Below, in pieces: positions 47,738 through 56,075 of a DNA stretch of 64,000 nucleotides. Origin of the DNA: a virus; the IMG/VR virus record IMGVR_UViG_3300023170_000023, positions 1-64,000 of that record. One strand, 5' to 3'. The notes under the pieces were generated by a model, which was not told the origin of the DNA, searched no databases, and saw only the letters and a list, made by a program, of their open reading frames with translations. Every line of letters starts with the position of its first letter. The first letter of the stretch is position 1. A program made the translations under genes and the position numbers.

Positions 47738-49508
47738 GTGTAGTTGTCTCAACGGCAGTCACAGTAATAGCAGCGGTATCCTTCCCAAGTTTGTTCTCTC
47801 TTACTGTAGAAACATAACCTTGGTTAGCAGGAACAACCGTTACTTTAATTTCGTTAGACGAAACTGCCTGTGGTGCAAAACCTGAAAGTGTAACTTTACC
47901 TGTAGCGGTATCGTAATCACCAGCATTATCTACTACAGCATTACCGCTGACAACAGAGATAACCTCAAGCACGTTAGTGTTAAGACGATTTCTTAGGATA
48001 CAGGTTCTGCCGTTATAAATGAATTCGGAAGAAGTTATCGAGTAAGTCGATGGGTTGGGTGCCTGAATAGTCGAGGGGAACACTAACTCATACGTCTTAG
48101 GTACTGAAAGGGTAGGTGTAAATCTTTGTTGTATGCGTATAACCGCTTGACTAGAAAGAACGCCCGGATCAGAAGCATCGATAAGAGTTAACATATTTGA
48201 ACGTCTAAAGGTTTCACTAAACTCATCTGTAACCGTATCTAAGTATGATTCAATAACACCTTTTACTACAGACTCAATCTCAGGAACCGTAGCGTATGAA
48301 GAAAGAGTTTGGTTGAACTGGAATGTTACTGAAGTCTCAATGTATGTAGTGATTGGTTCTATAAACACAACATCGAACGAAACAACTGCTAAGTCTTTAA
48401 CTAAATTTCTAATCTGACCTTTCAACGTTTCGCTAGGAGAAGGAGTGATAGAAAGATAGACTGCTCCGTATTGAGCAGGAATATTATCTTCTCCTCCCCA
48501 AGCAAGAATGTCTGTAATTTCATTAGAAAAATTTCTTCGTATCAGAGCAGAATAATCTTCGGCGGTTACCATTCGGTTTTGAGATGCATACAAAAACGGT
48601 GCTGCTTTACGAATAGACTCAATACTTTCTTTGTTCGCTCCGCCATATGAGTTAGTAATAGTAGTGGGAATAATAGAAGCAGTTGAAGGTGTACCACCAG
48701 TGGCAACAGAAGCAGTTGTAGTAAATGTTTTCGCACCATTTGCAGCAGAACCAGCACAAGAATTATATGTGACAACAATTTTGTCTCCGGTTGCTGGAAC
48801 TTCACCGAGGTTAGCACCATTACCGAAAGCAAGTTCATAATATCCGTTTGGCGTTTCTTTCAAAACATAAATTCGAGAGTTCTGATCTAAAGAAGAAACT
48901 GTGTTCACGTTATTAAACGTTTTGTTAGTAGGTCCAACCGTAACTTCTACCGTATTGATGTCCATGTCTTCGTTTGGAATAACATATGCTTCAGTTTCAG
49001 CATCATTACCAGCAACGAATGTTTTTTGTTTTTCAGTACCTTCCGTTATCTCAACGTTTTCCCACGTATATGAATATGGGTCAGATCCTTCCTTCGATGC
49101 GAAATAGTCTTTGAGAGTTCGGAAAGTGTAAGTAGTTTCTTCTACAGTTGTCGTGAACTGAGTTCCAGCAGGCAACACAAGAGTAGGACCAGAAGTCGCA
49201 GAACCCGCAGCAACAACATTGATCACTGCTTTAGATGATACTTTTGAATTTGGAATATATCCAATTGCAGTTGCCAGACCAATAACTGACGATCTCAATT
49301 GAGCGGTGCTGAGGAATGCTTCGTTAAGAGCAAAGTTTGCAGTCAGTCCATTATAGTGTGTGTTATATGCAAGAACGTCAAGAAGATTAGAAAGACCTGA
49401 CGCTTCAAAATTATAGTCAGCAAATTCTGGTTTCTGTTCAAACCATGTTTTAAGATTATTTCTTATCGAGTTAAAATCTAAACCCGTGCTGCTAATAGTT
49501 GTTGCCAT
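47733..49508 (-). CDS. gp6: Baseplate wedge protein gp6
   Basis: T4 gp6 type, which dimerises between wedges to make the continuous ring of the baseplate. The N-terminal part FNSIRNNLKTWFEQKPEFADYNFEASGLS leads to LLDVLAYNTHYNGLTANFALNEAFL at about 42-66, the most characteristic region of gp6 in T4-like phages. It has 591 residues against 660 in T4, so the inner core is kept. It starts one base after the gp25 stop and is followed by gp8, as in the wedge operon of T4-like phages. The C-terminal third is Ser/Thr/Val-rich beta structure. Confidence 0.92.
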   Translation of the reverse strand: MATTISSTGLDFNSIRNNLKTWFEQKPEFADYNFEASGLSNLLDVLAYNTHYNGLTANFALNEAFLSTAQLRSSVIGLATAIGYIPNSKVSSKAVINVVAAGSATSGPTLVLPAGTQFTTTVEETTYTFRTLKDYFASKEGSDPYSYTWENVEITEGTEKQKTFVAGNDAETEAYVIPNEDMDINTVEVTVGPTNKTFNNVNTVSSLDQNSRIYVLKETPNGYYELAFGNGANLGEVPATGDKIVVTYNSCAGSAANGAKTFTTTASVATGGTPSTASIIPTTITNSYGGANKESIESIRKAAPFLYASQNRMVTAEDYSALIRRNFSNEITDILAWGGEDNIPAQYGAVYLSITPSPSETLKGQIRNLVKDLAVVSFDVVFIEPITTYIETSVTFQFNQTLSSYATVPEIESVVKGVIESYLDTVTDEFSETFRRSNMLTLIDASDPGVLSSQAVIRIQQRFTPTLSVPKTYELVFPSTIQAPNPSTYSITSSEFIYNGRTCILRNRLNTNVLEVISVVSGNAVVDNAGDYDTATGKVTLSGFAPQAVSSNEIKVTVVPANQGYVSTVRENKLGKDTAAITVTAVETTTL

Positions 49509-49952
49509 TTATCTTAACCTCGAAACTGTGGTTTCTAATACGACATTTTCATCTGTACTTAAAATACCAAATTCAACTCTGATTCGACATGCGTTTCTAT
49601 CCAAATCGAATCTTACGTCTAAATTTTTGATAGAAGCACGAGGTTCGTATCTTGCGATGGTCCCGTATATTTGCTCTCGCACTTCATCTTCTGTATCCAG
49701 ATCCGCAAGATTGAATAATTGTCCTCTTAAGTCTGCGCCAAAATCTGGACGAAAAGGTTTTTCGAATCTGTTAGTCTGTAATAAATTTTTAACCGCTTGT
49801 TTTACCGCTGCAGCATCTTTTTTCTTAAATATATCTCCAGTAGAAGAGTTCAGACCAAAGGTAAGATCTATATCAGAATAAACCTTCTGCCTACTCGTTA
49901 CTAGAGTAGCACCCTGTAAATTACCGTCTTCTGTTGAAAGTATTTTTGCCAT
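49509..49952 (-). CDS. gp25: Baseplate wedge protein gp25
   Basis: T4 gp25 family, the small wedge protein that joins sheath and baseplate and is also known from type VI secretion (TssE). The hallmark EPR motif is Glu103-Pro104-Arg105 (ARYEPRA), and NRFEKPFRPDFGADLRGQLF lies at about 61-80. At 147 residues it is close to T4 gp25 (132). It is followed one base later by gp6. A perfect late promoter overlaps the stop of the preceding 194-aa gene. Confidence 0.95.
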   Translation of the reverse strand: MAKILSTEDGNLQGATLVTSRQKVYSDIDLTFGLNSSTGDIFKKKDAAAVKQAVKNLLQTNRFEKPFRPDFGADLRGQLFNLADLDTEDEVREQIYGTIARYEPRASIKNLDVRFDLDRNACRIRVEFGILSTDENVVLETTVSRLR

Positions 49953-49957
49953 AGTCT

Positions 49958-49965
49958 TATTTATA
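49958..49965 (-). promoter_or_regulatory. T4-type late promoter for gp25-gp6
   Basis: Exact TATAAATA on the minus strand, 6 bases before the gp25 ATG and overlapping the stop of the 194-aa gene. The short distance would give an almost leaderless or very short leader transcript, so it may instead be incidental to the stop context. Confidence 0.5.
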
Positions 49966-50545
49966 ACAGAATCTCAACCAATTCGTTCTTCGATTGGAGT
50001 TTTGTGTTAAACGTAGTTTCTACATTTCTTTTAAAAGAGATATCAAAACTTTCGGGTACATTCGGCATTTCAACAACAATCTGACAAGACGGATTTCCTG
50101 ACGGATCGTAAGTATCATAATCTAAGATTAATTTATCGTAATCACAATAGTCTTTCCAGAATACAGCAAGATCATACGACTTGGCAAAATCTATTTTTCC
50201 ATTAGTTCCGTATAACTGATATACAACTGCTCTTCCTGTTTGTTTCAAATCGTTGGTAGAATTAGAAGTGACTGTTTCTTTTTCCGCAGCAACATAAACT
50301 CCTTCCGCAACCGTCAATCTATGTTGATCAAAGTCTGAGTTAGCAGTAGTCTTTTTAATCAATTCTGCATGCAAGTAGAGATTACGTGCCAGTTGATCTT
50401 TATCGGTTTTTATCCTTTCGAATTGAACCCTGCTTCCTCTCGCTCCTAAAAACTTAACTATAGGTACTCCTGCCGCTAACTGTGTGTTAGCGGTAATATC
50501 AGAAGCAAAGTTAGGATTATAAACTGGATCTGGTAAATATATCAT
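49961..50545 (-). CDS. Unrecognised baseplate-region protein (194 aa)
   Basis: A 194-residue protein between the beta-helix spike and gp25. I do not recognise it. It starts with IYLPDPVYNPNF and has a mid-region GVYVAAEKETVTSNSTNDL. The second half is rich in Tyr and Asp (FWKDYCDYDKLILDYDTYDPSG). No signal peptide or membrane segment is visible. It overlaps the spike gene by 4 bases (ATGA type), which indicates translational coupling. Position suggests a spike-tip, hub or chaperone function, but no PAAR-type tip motif is visible. Confidence 0.6.
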   Translation of the reverse strand: MIYLPDPVYNPNFASDITANTQLAAGVPIVKFLGARGSRVQFERIKTDKDQLARNLYLHAELIKKTTANSDFDQHRLTVAEGVYVAAEKETVTSNSTNDLKQTGRAVVYQLYGTNGKIDFAKSYDLAVFWKDYCDYDKLILDYDTYDPSGNPSCQIVVEMPNVPESFDISFKRNVETTFNTKLQSKNELVEILL

Positions 50546-52023
50546 ACTAAGAATCTCTTGCTTTTCACGTCTGCGGGGTTATTGCCCAAAGGTTTGTAAC
50601 CAAATTTCTTCTGTTTAGATCTATTTGAAGTTCTACCAATCTTACCATCAAACGCTTTTGCGAAATCAGTAGACAGTAAACCTTCTGCGACAAGATTGTT
50701 CGTAAACTCTTTGTTATTGAAATTAGCGGTGTCCCGGATCTTAGAACGGATCTCATCAATAGTAGGATCACGATCAAACAAGTCTTTGTAATCGTCCGTT
50801 TTCAGAATCTTAGAAACGAGAGAGTTTGGATCTTCGATGTCCGTATCCACAATTACCTTACGAATAGCAAAGTTACTCACTGCCAAGTGTGGAGCAATAA
50901 GTTCTGTTGTCGGTTCTGGTGCATCCGGTGGAGTTTCGATAAAAGGGAAAATAGTTTCATACTTCTCCGGTTCTTTCACACTAGGCGCGGAACCAGAACC
51001 ATTACTATGAGTTTTTGCTTTACCAGCACCTTCAGCATATTTGGCAAAGGGAGTTTGTCCTGCTTTGTTTGCGAAATCAGCAGTGATTGCCTCTGCCGCT
51101 CGACCCACGAGAGTTCCGTAGAAAGTCGTACCGCCGTTTCCTGCGCCTTCTGGAGGTCCAGAATAGACTTTACCGTAGTGATCGACCAATGTGCCACCGA
51201 TGGTTCCTTTCGTCCCCAGAACAGACACAGTGATTCCTGTGATGTTCGTGGTCTCTGATGATGCTGCCCACTCACTCTCTGCCGTAGTCACAAGACGATT
51301 CCCAGAAGTGAGTTCTACATCACCCTCTACCCAATTGTTCTGATCCCCCTTGACAAACACATAATTATCTGATAATAAGGTTTGTGTGTGAGTTCCAACA
51401 ACTCGACTGCTCTGCGAACCCTTGATCGTTGAATTATGGTTGTTATCGAATGTACCTGTATAACTACCATGCACTGCTTCTTCTTTATTACCAGCAACGT
51501 CAACGTTAATGTTTCCATCTACGGTGAGATTATAGTCTCCGGTGACTCGAACGTTGAGATTGCCTTTGTAAACAAGGTTACCCTCACCCTCAACGATAAC
51601 AGTGTGGTCTCCCCCAGTGACTTCGACCTTTTTATTAACCGCAGAAAATAGCACAGATCCATCAGCACGAAGTTCTAATCCTGCTCCCGTTCGATGTTTC
51701 ATGATAATTCGTTCACCACCGGGAGTGTCATCTATTTCCCATGAATGTCCTGCGGGTGTTTGCTGAACCTGATTGAACGGATATTGAGACGGTTTCTGAT
51801 CCGGAAGTTCTATCGAGACGTTTTTATCGCCACCACCACTAAACAATTGTGTAGTGGTTTCGCCTTTTGCTGCCTTATTAGTAGAAGTTCCAAAATAATA
51901 ATCTTGTGTAGGGTATTGACCACTAGCGTCAGAGAATCCTGTTTGAGGTACTCCGAGTGTGTCTTCCTGACCTTCGCCCAGTTTCTGGATACGTGTTACT
52001 ATATTATCTTCTTTGGTTGTCAT
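50542..52023 (-). CDS. Central spike beta-helix protein (separate gp5 C-terminal needle)
   Basis: Residues about 75-130 (QYPFNQVQQTPAGHSWEIDDTPGGERI, then MKHRTGAGLELRADGSVLFS) match the start of the needle part of T4 gp5 and VgrG proteins. Residues about 130-290 hold octapeptide-like V-x-G repeats (VTGGDHTVIVEG, VRVTGDYNLTVDG, VDVAGNKEEAVHG), the signature of the triple-stranded beta-helix. T4 gp5 has OB-fold, lysozyme and needle in one 575-residue chain; here the needle is a separate 493-residue gene. The C-terminal 200 residues (about 300-493) are not beta-helical and could hold a tip or chaperone-like domain. It overlaps both neighbours by 4 bases. Confidence 0.85.
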   Translation of the reverse strand: MTTKEDNIVTRIQKLGEGQEDTLGVPQTGFSDASGQYPTQDYYFGTSTNKAAKGETTTQLFSGGGDKNVSIELPDQKPSQYPFNQVQQTPAGHSWEIDDTPGGERIIMKHRTGAGLELRADGSVLFSAVNKKVEVTGGDHTVIVEGEGNLVYKGNLNVRVTGDYNLTVDGNINVDVAGNKEEAVHGSYTGTFDNNHNSTIKGSQSSRVVGTHTQTLLSDNYVFVKGDQNNWVEGDVELTSGNRLVTTAESEWAASSETTNITGITVSVLGTKGTIGGTLVDHYGKVYSGPPEGAGNGGTTFYGTLVGRAAEAITADFANKAGQTPFAKYAEGAGKAKTHSNGSGSAPSVKEPEKYETIFPFIETPPDAPEPTTELIAPHLAVSNFAIRKVIVDTDIEDPNSLVSKILKTDDYKDLFDRDPTIDEIRSKIRDTANFNNKEFTNNLVAEGLLSTDFAKAFDGKIGRTSNRSKQKKFGYKPLGNNPADVKSKRFLV

Positions 52024-53879
52024 TCTGGTATCCTTGTTGTGACAAGTTCTGACGGTGAGAAAGGACCTCTAGCAGAGGGATCTTCGAACAATGATTTTTT
52101 GTTGAACAAATCATCGACATAATCTCTTACATCAAAACCCGGATCTTCTTCTAAAACGTCTATATCATTATGTCCAAGGATTTGTCCTCCCGGATATCGA
52201 GAATAGAAGGCAGCACAAAAAGCATTAAACGTATTCATTTGTGCAAGAGTCAAAGATGACACCCCTCGATAAGAACCCGGAAACGCAGTACCTGAAGGAG
52301 CATTGATACCACCGACAAAAACTAGTCCGATGCTATACTCGTCATGTCCGTTTACATTAGCGTGTTCGCCTTGTTTGTTGACTGGTCTGCCCCTTTGTAA
52401 TGAACCGTCTCTTCGAATAACATAATGATATCCTATACCACTAAGACCTAGATCAATATGAATTTGATTAATCTCTTCTGATCCAATATTCTTATTCGTG
52501 TAAGTATCAGTCCAGTGTACAATAACTTCTGTTACTTGACGAGAGATAGAGTTAATATCCGCTTGCAATTCTTCTACTGAAGACACATACGAAAACTTCG
52601 CTCCCTTGTCTTCGAAATTTAAAGTAGAACTAAGATCAAACGGATCCGCAAAAGCAGACTCTTCATTCTCTATTACCACACTTCCTGCAATGGTTGTGTT
52701 AAGGTCTTCTAATCCTGCCCTAACTTCATCTGGGGTTTTACCGGAAGATTTAGAGATAATGTCAACCGCTTTATCTCTTTCCGCTTGATCTCCTTGTGCC
52801 AGAGTAATAACCTCGTCCCTATCTAAAGAAGTTAGATTGGGTGCAAGACTTCTCATGATAGTGGTACCTTGCCCGGTTTGTTTTTCCGTAAATCCCTGAA
52901 GCAACCCTGACTTGGAATCGCTAACAATGGTACCTACCGTTTTATCATAAGCATCTCTGCCTTTTGATAATTGGTTTAAATTATCATCTAATCCTTTTTT
53001 AGCATCTGAAAAAACAGACTCTCCGATTTTTCCTGTTTGTTCCTGAAAGTCTGTTTTGAGTTTGTCTTGGTTAATGTCAATATTTTGCGTGAGACCATCT
53101 GCAACTTTGGTAACCGACCCTTCGACAGCAGAGGTTAAAGCAGCACCTTGACTTTGAAGTGCTGTAACTGCGTCGGCACCGCTTGCCACCCCTGCTAAAT
53201 TTTTTCCAACATCACTAGCAGCGGCAGTAGCACCCGCAGGCAACGAACCCAAACCTGACACTGCATCATTGATCGCACCCTCAGCGGTTGCTGCAAGATC
53301 ATTTGCCTTTGCGGTAAGTTCATTCAGTGCGTCTGCACCGGGAAACTTGCCTAGATTCCCCTTTGCTTTTTCAAGCAAACTCAACTGTCCTTTCGGCATC
53401 ACATTACCAGCAATCTTTTGTACGTATCCGTCAAAAACTTGCAACCCGGTGACTTTGGCAAGCATAGCATTAATAGATTCATCTATTTGAGAACTAGGAT
53501 CAATTGAAGACGATATCGGATAAACATTTCCATCAGAATCCGGGTCACTCCAAGCAATAGCAATCTTGACTGCACTTTTTGTTTTTGCTGGTAGAGAACC
53601 AAAGTCGTTTACTGCTCCTTCGAGGGCAGACAACTGATCAGTGACCACCCCTTCAACTGCACCCGCATTCAATTTACCGGACACATCTTTCGTTAGATTC
53701 GTAACACTCTGAATACCACCATTAATTTCGCCTGTAACCTGCCCCACCTTTGTCTCGGTTGCATTAGCAAAAGAGGTTTGAGCATTTGTCGCAGCATTTT
53801 TAACACTACCTTCATACGCATCATTTACAGAGGCAACCGTCTGGTTTAGATTAGTTTTTATTGTTTCTTTAGTTGTCAT
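52020..53879 (-). CDS. Virion-associated N-acetylmuramoyl-L-alanine amidase (Amidase_2/PGRP-like) with long N-terminal region
   Basis: Residues about 448-592 form an Amidase_2 (T7 lysozyme/AmpD type) domain. The zinc ligands are His455 (IVHWTD), His570 (ILGHNDID) and Asp579 (EEDPGF). The conserved tyrosine is Tyr484 (GIGYHYVIRRDG), and GEHANVNG at 505-512 also matches the family. The family's active-site Lys, two residues before the third ligand, is Glu577 here. Residues 1-390 are Ala/Ser/Gly-rich and probably helical, with repeats such as GAINDAVSGLGSLPAG. It lies between the OB-fold/lysozyme-like gene and the spike, overlapping each by 4 bases. It is therefore probably carried on the hub and cuts peptidoglycan stem peptides during entry. 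Confidence 0.85.
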   Translation of the reverse strand: MTTKETIKTNLNQTVASVNDAYEGSVKNAATNAQTSFANATETKVGQVTGEINGGIQSVTNLTKDVSGKLNAGAVEGVVTDQLSALEGAVNDFGSLPAKTKSAVKIAIAWSDPDSDGNVYPISSSIDPSSQIDESINAMLAKVTGLQVFDGYVQKIAGNVMPKGQLSLLEKAKGNLGKFPGADALNELTAKANDLAATAEGAINDAVSGLGSLPAGATAAASDVGKNLAGVASGADAVTALQSQGAALTSAVEGSVTKVADGLTQNIDINQDKLKTDFQEQTGKIGESVFSDAKKGLDDNLNQLSKGRDAYDKTVGTIVSDSKSGLLQGFTEKQTGQGTTIMRSLAPNLTSLDRDEVITLAQGDQAERDKAVDIISKSSGKTPDEVRAGLEDLNTTIAGSVVIENEESAFADPFDLSSTLNFEDKGAKFSYVSSVEELQADINSISRQVTEVIVHWTDTYTNKNIGSEEINQIHIDLGLSGIGYHYVIRRDGSLQRGRPVNKQGEHANVNGHDEYSIGLVFVGGINAPSGTAFPGSYRGVSSLTLAQMNTFNAFCAAFYSRYPGGQILGHNDIDVLEEDPGFDVRDYVDDLFNKKSLFEDPSARGPFSPSELVTTRIPE

Positions 53880-54745
53880 GCGAACACCTCTTCAAAGGCA
53901 TTTTCTGATTTAGACAAGGGGTTTTGTATATCAGATTTAATATAAAATTTAGTCACGATGTTAGATGCTTCTTCTATAGTTTTTGCTTGAAGAAGTTTTT
54001 TGTTTGCCAAGTTTTGTGTTGTCCTGAGTTCGTAAATAACAAATTGAAGTTGAGTTGAATAATTTTTCCAATCTACTTTGGGTTGGAAAAGGGAACCGAA
54101 TTGAATAAGACGATTGTACCTGTTGCCTTTTAAACGACTCCATGCAGCAATCCCTACACCGTCACCTTGAAACCCATCGACAGGAAACGTTTCGAAGTTT
54201 GATGCTGCTTCTAAGTTACCCGTGATTGCAGCACTCTGTAAAGGAGTGTAACCATTATCTATAAAAAATTTAAGAGACTGACTTCTCCTTCTTGCTACTG
54301 AGGTACCTGTTCTAGAAGTATCATTGTCAATATTGATTGTAACAACATTTTGGATTTTTTCTTGGTCATAATTAAAAGACGTTAGACTATTTCCTACATT
54401 TCTTTGAACTTCGGTAGGAAGTTCGATACGAGGAAAACTTCCTAATATTAAAGGTAACTGAGAAGTTTTACCGTCTAAAAAAACACCGAACACAAAAGAC
54501 CCAGCAGACAACTGCGCAATTCTACCATACCCAGAAATACCACCTTCTGTGTTAGGAATTAACACCTGTGCCCAAGGAAGATCTGACTCTGAGATGTCAC
54601 CAGTATACAGGTTATGTACACCGTAGATTCGAATTCGAACTCTACCCTCAAACCCAGCAGGAGGTTGTGCGTTGACCACCGTTGCAACAAACCAACGAGT
54701 GTCGTCTCCATAAAATTCTTTTGGTAATGAATAAGGATATATCAT
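53876..54745 (-). CDS. gp5: Baseplate hub gp5-like protein: OB-fold plus degenerate phage tail lysozyme domain
   Basis: Residues about 17-105 match the OB-fold of T4 gp5 (FEGRVRIRIYGVHN; ESDLPWAQVLIPNTEGGIS; FGVFLDGKTSQLPLILGSF), which plugs the tube between the gp27 trimer and the needle. Residues about 153-280 match the phage tail lysozyme family (PF18013 type): FFIDNGYTPLQSAAITGNLEA, DGVGIAAWS and QLQFVIYEL. In active members the sequence GNLxxES gives the catalytic Glu; here it is GNLEAAS, with Ala181 in that place and Glu179 two residues earlier. Murein hydrolysis may therefore be lost or displaced, and the next gene supplies an amidase. It has 289 residues and no needle. It overlaps gp27 and the amidase gene by 4 bases each. 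Confidence 0.82.
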   Translation of the reverse strand: MIYPYSLPKEFYGDDTRWFVATVVNAQPPAGFEGRVRIRIYGVHNLYTGDISESDLPWAQVLIPNTEGGISGYGRIAQLSAGSFVFGVFLDGKTSQLPLILGSFPRIELPTEVQRNVGNSLTSFNYDQEKIQNVVTINIDNDTSRTGTSVARRRSQSLKFFIDNGYTPLQSAAITGNLEAASNFETFPVDGFQGDGVGIAAWSRLKGNRYNRLIQFGSLFQPKVDWKNYSTQLQFVIYELRTTQNLANKKLLQAKTIEEASNIVTKFYIKSDIQNPLSKSENAFEEVFA

Positions 54746-56073
54746 GCCGCACCTAAACGATTCGCAGGTCTATTTATTTTCGATATTTCACAGGTAACAT
54801 TGTGAGTAGACTCTCTAAAAACATGTTTGGTTTTGGTAATCACGTAATCACCAGACCATCTGGAATCATACAATTCGGTATTACCTGATTCCGGAGATAG
54901 TACATCCAAACTAAGAATATCTCCAACCGTTGCTTTTGATATTAAAAAGGCAACCCCCGGAACAACTATGGTTATTGAGTTCGATAACAAAACCTGTCTT
55001 AAAATATTTGATCTAACTTTCAATGCGAACGATGCATTTGATATGTCATCGTGATATGAACGGTAATCTGGATATAAGTTAGAAGCAGATACCTGATGCC
55101 AATACACAGAGTTAAATTCATCAACGCCTTTGTCTTCTATAGTCTGGAAATCATCATAGATATCTTGCTCTGAAGCAGGATCTATAATTTCGTTACTTTG
55201 CAGACTCTTAAAAATTTCTTTAAATGTAACTCTTGCTCGATATGAAATTCCTGTAGAAACATCGGTGTTAGTGTAGAAACTTCCGTACACCCCTTCTTCG
55301 ATTTGATTAAGAGTATCTACAGGATCCTTAAAATCGATTGCAGCAACTTGAGTAGAAGCACGAGCAGGATCTAGACTTGCAGCAGACTGGGTTGCCGCCT
55401 GAGAATAGATGTAAGGCAGTTGAGAATTAAATGCTTTTTGTGATAAAATTCCATCAAGATCTGCAAGTCTTACATTATCATCGTGTATAGAAGAATACAA
55501 AAATAAAGGCGAACCAAAATCAGTAGTTCCTCTATCGAGCAAAACTTCGCATGCTTCGATTGGAGTTAAATAGGGAACAATATATTTTCGTTCTCCTTGC
55601 GCTGTTTTGCCTGTACTAAGATAAGACTGATCTACTTTTTTACCTAACTCACTCGTAACAATTTGAGTAATCATTTTTTCGATAGGTCCGGTGTATGCTC
55701 TACTAAATGGTTTGAGAGCATTAACGTAAGCATGCTCTTCTATCAAATTAAAAAGAAAGGTGGTGGACGTATCATTCGACCTTACGCTTTTTTCCATGTT
55801 ATACAGATAAAAAGTTTTATCTACAACAACGTCTGCATTTTCTTCTGCTCCTGCAAGACGAAGTGTTATTTTTTCTGTGCCTTTAAATTGAGTCTTACTC
55901 AAAAAACCAGTCGTATCTGTTATTACTATTGTGCCTGTTAACCAAGCGGATTCGATATCTTCAAAAATAACAATTTCAAAAACATTAGATACAACTTCGA
56001 TTTCTTTCTCTTGAAATCGATCAGCAGTAATAAATGCTTCGACTAATTTAAATTGCTGGTCTCTGCCTGCCAT
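54742..56073 (-). CDS. gp27: Baseplate hub protein gp27-like
   Basis: A 443-residue hub protein, T4 gp27 type (391 residues in T4), whose trimer forms the extension of the tail tube above gp5. The N-terminal tube-like domain is seen in EVVSNVFEIVIFEDIESAWLTG and VVVDKTFYLYNMEKSVRS. A second region PFSRAYTGPIEKMITQIVTSEL corresponds to T4 [20 protein letters not shown]. The C-terminal domain VGDILSLDVLSPES ... WSGDYVITKTKHVFRESTHN resembles the gp27/late-control-D beta-barrel end. It is directly followed by the gp5-like gene with a 4-base overlap. A weak late-promoter-like AATAAATA (54771-54778) precedes that gene. Confidence 0.82.
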   Translation of the reverse strand: MAGRDQQFKLVEAFITADRFQEKEIEVVSNVFEIVIFEDIESAWLTGTIVITDTTGFLSKTQFKGTEKITLRLAGAEENADVVVDKTFYLYNMEKSVRSNDTSTTFLFNLIEEHAYVNALKPFSRAYTGPIEKMITQIVTSELGKKVDQSYLSTGKTAQGERKYIVPYLTPIEACEVLLDRGTTDFGSPLFLYSSIHDDNVRLADLDGILSQKAFNSQLPYIYSQAATQSAASLDPARASTQVAAIDFKDPVDTLNQIEEGVYGSFYTNTDVSTGISYRARVTFKEIFKSLQSNEIIDPASEQDIYDDFQTIEDKGVDEFNSVYWHQVSASNLYPDYRSYHDDISNASFALKVRSNILRQVLLSNSITIVVPGVAFLISKATVGDILSLDVLSPESGNTELYDSRWSGDYVITKTKHVFRESTHNVTCEISKINRPANRLGAA

Positions 56074-56075
56074 GA

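Noticed and set aside
53876-54745. Calling this protein an active T4-type gp5 lysozyme
   Set aside because: The lysozyme-like domain is not of the T4 lysozyme fold type by motif, and it lacks the expected catalytic Glu. Only the hub OB-fold role is well supported.
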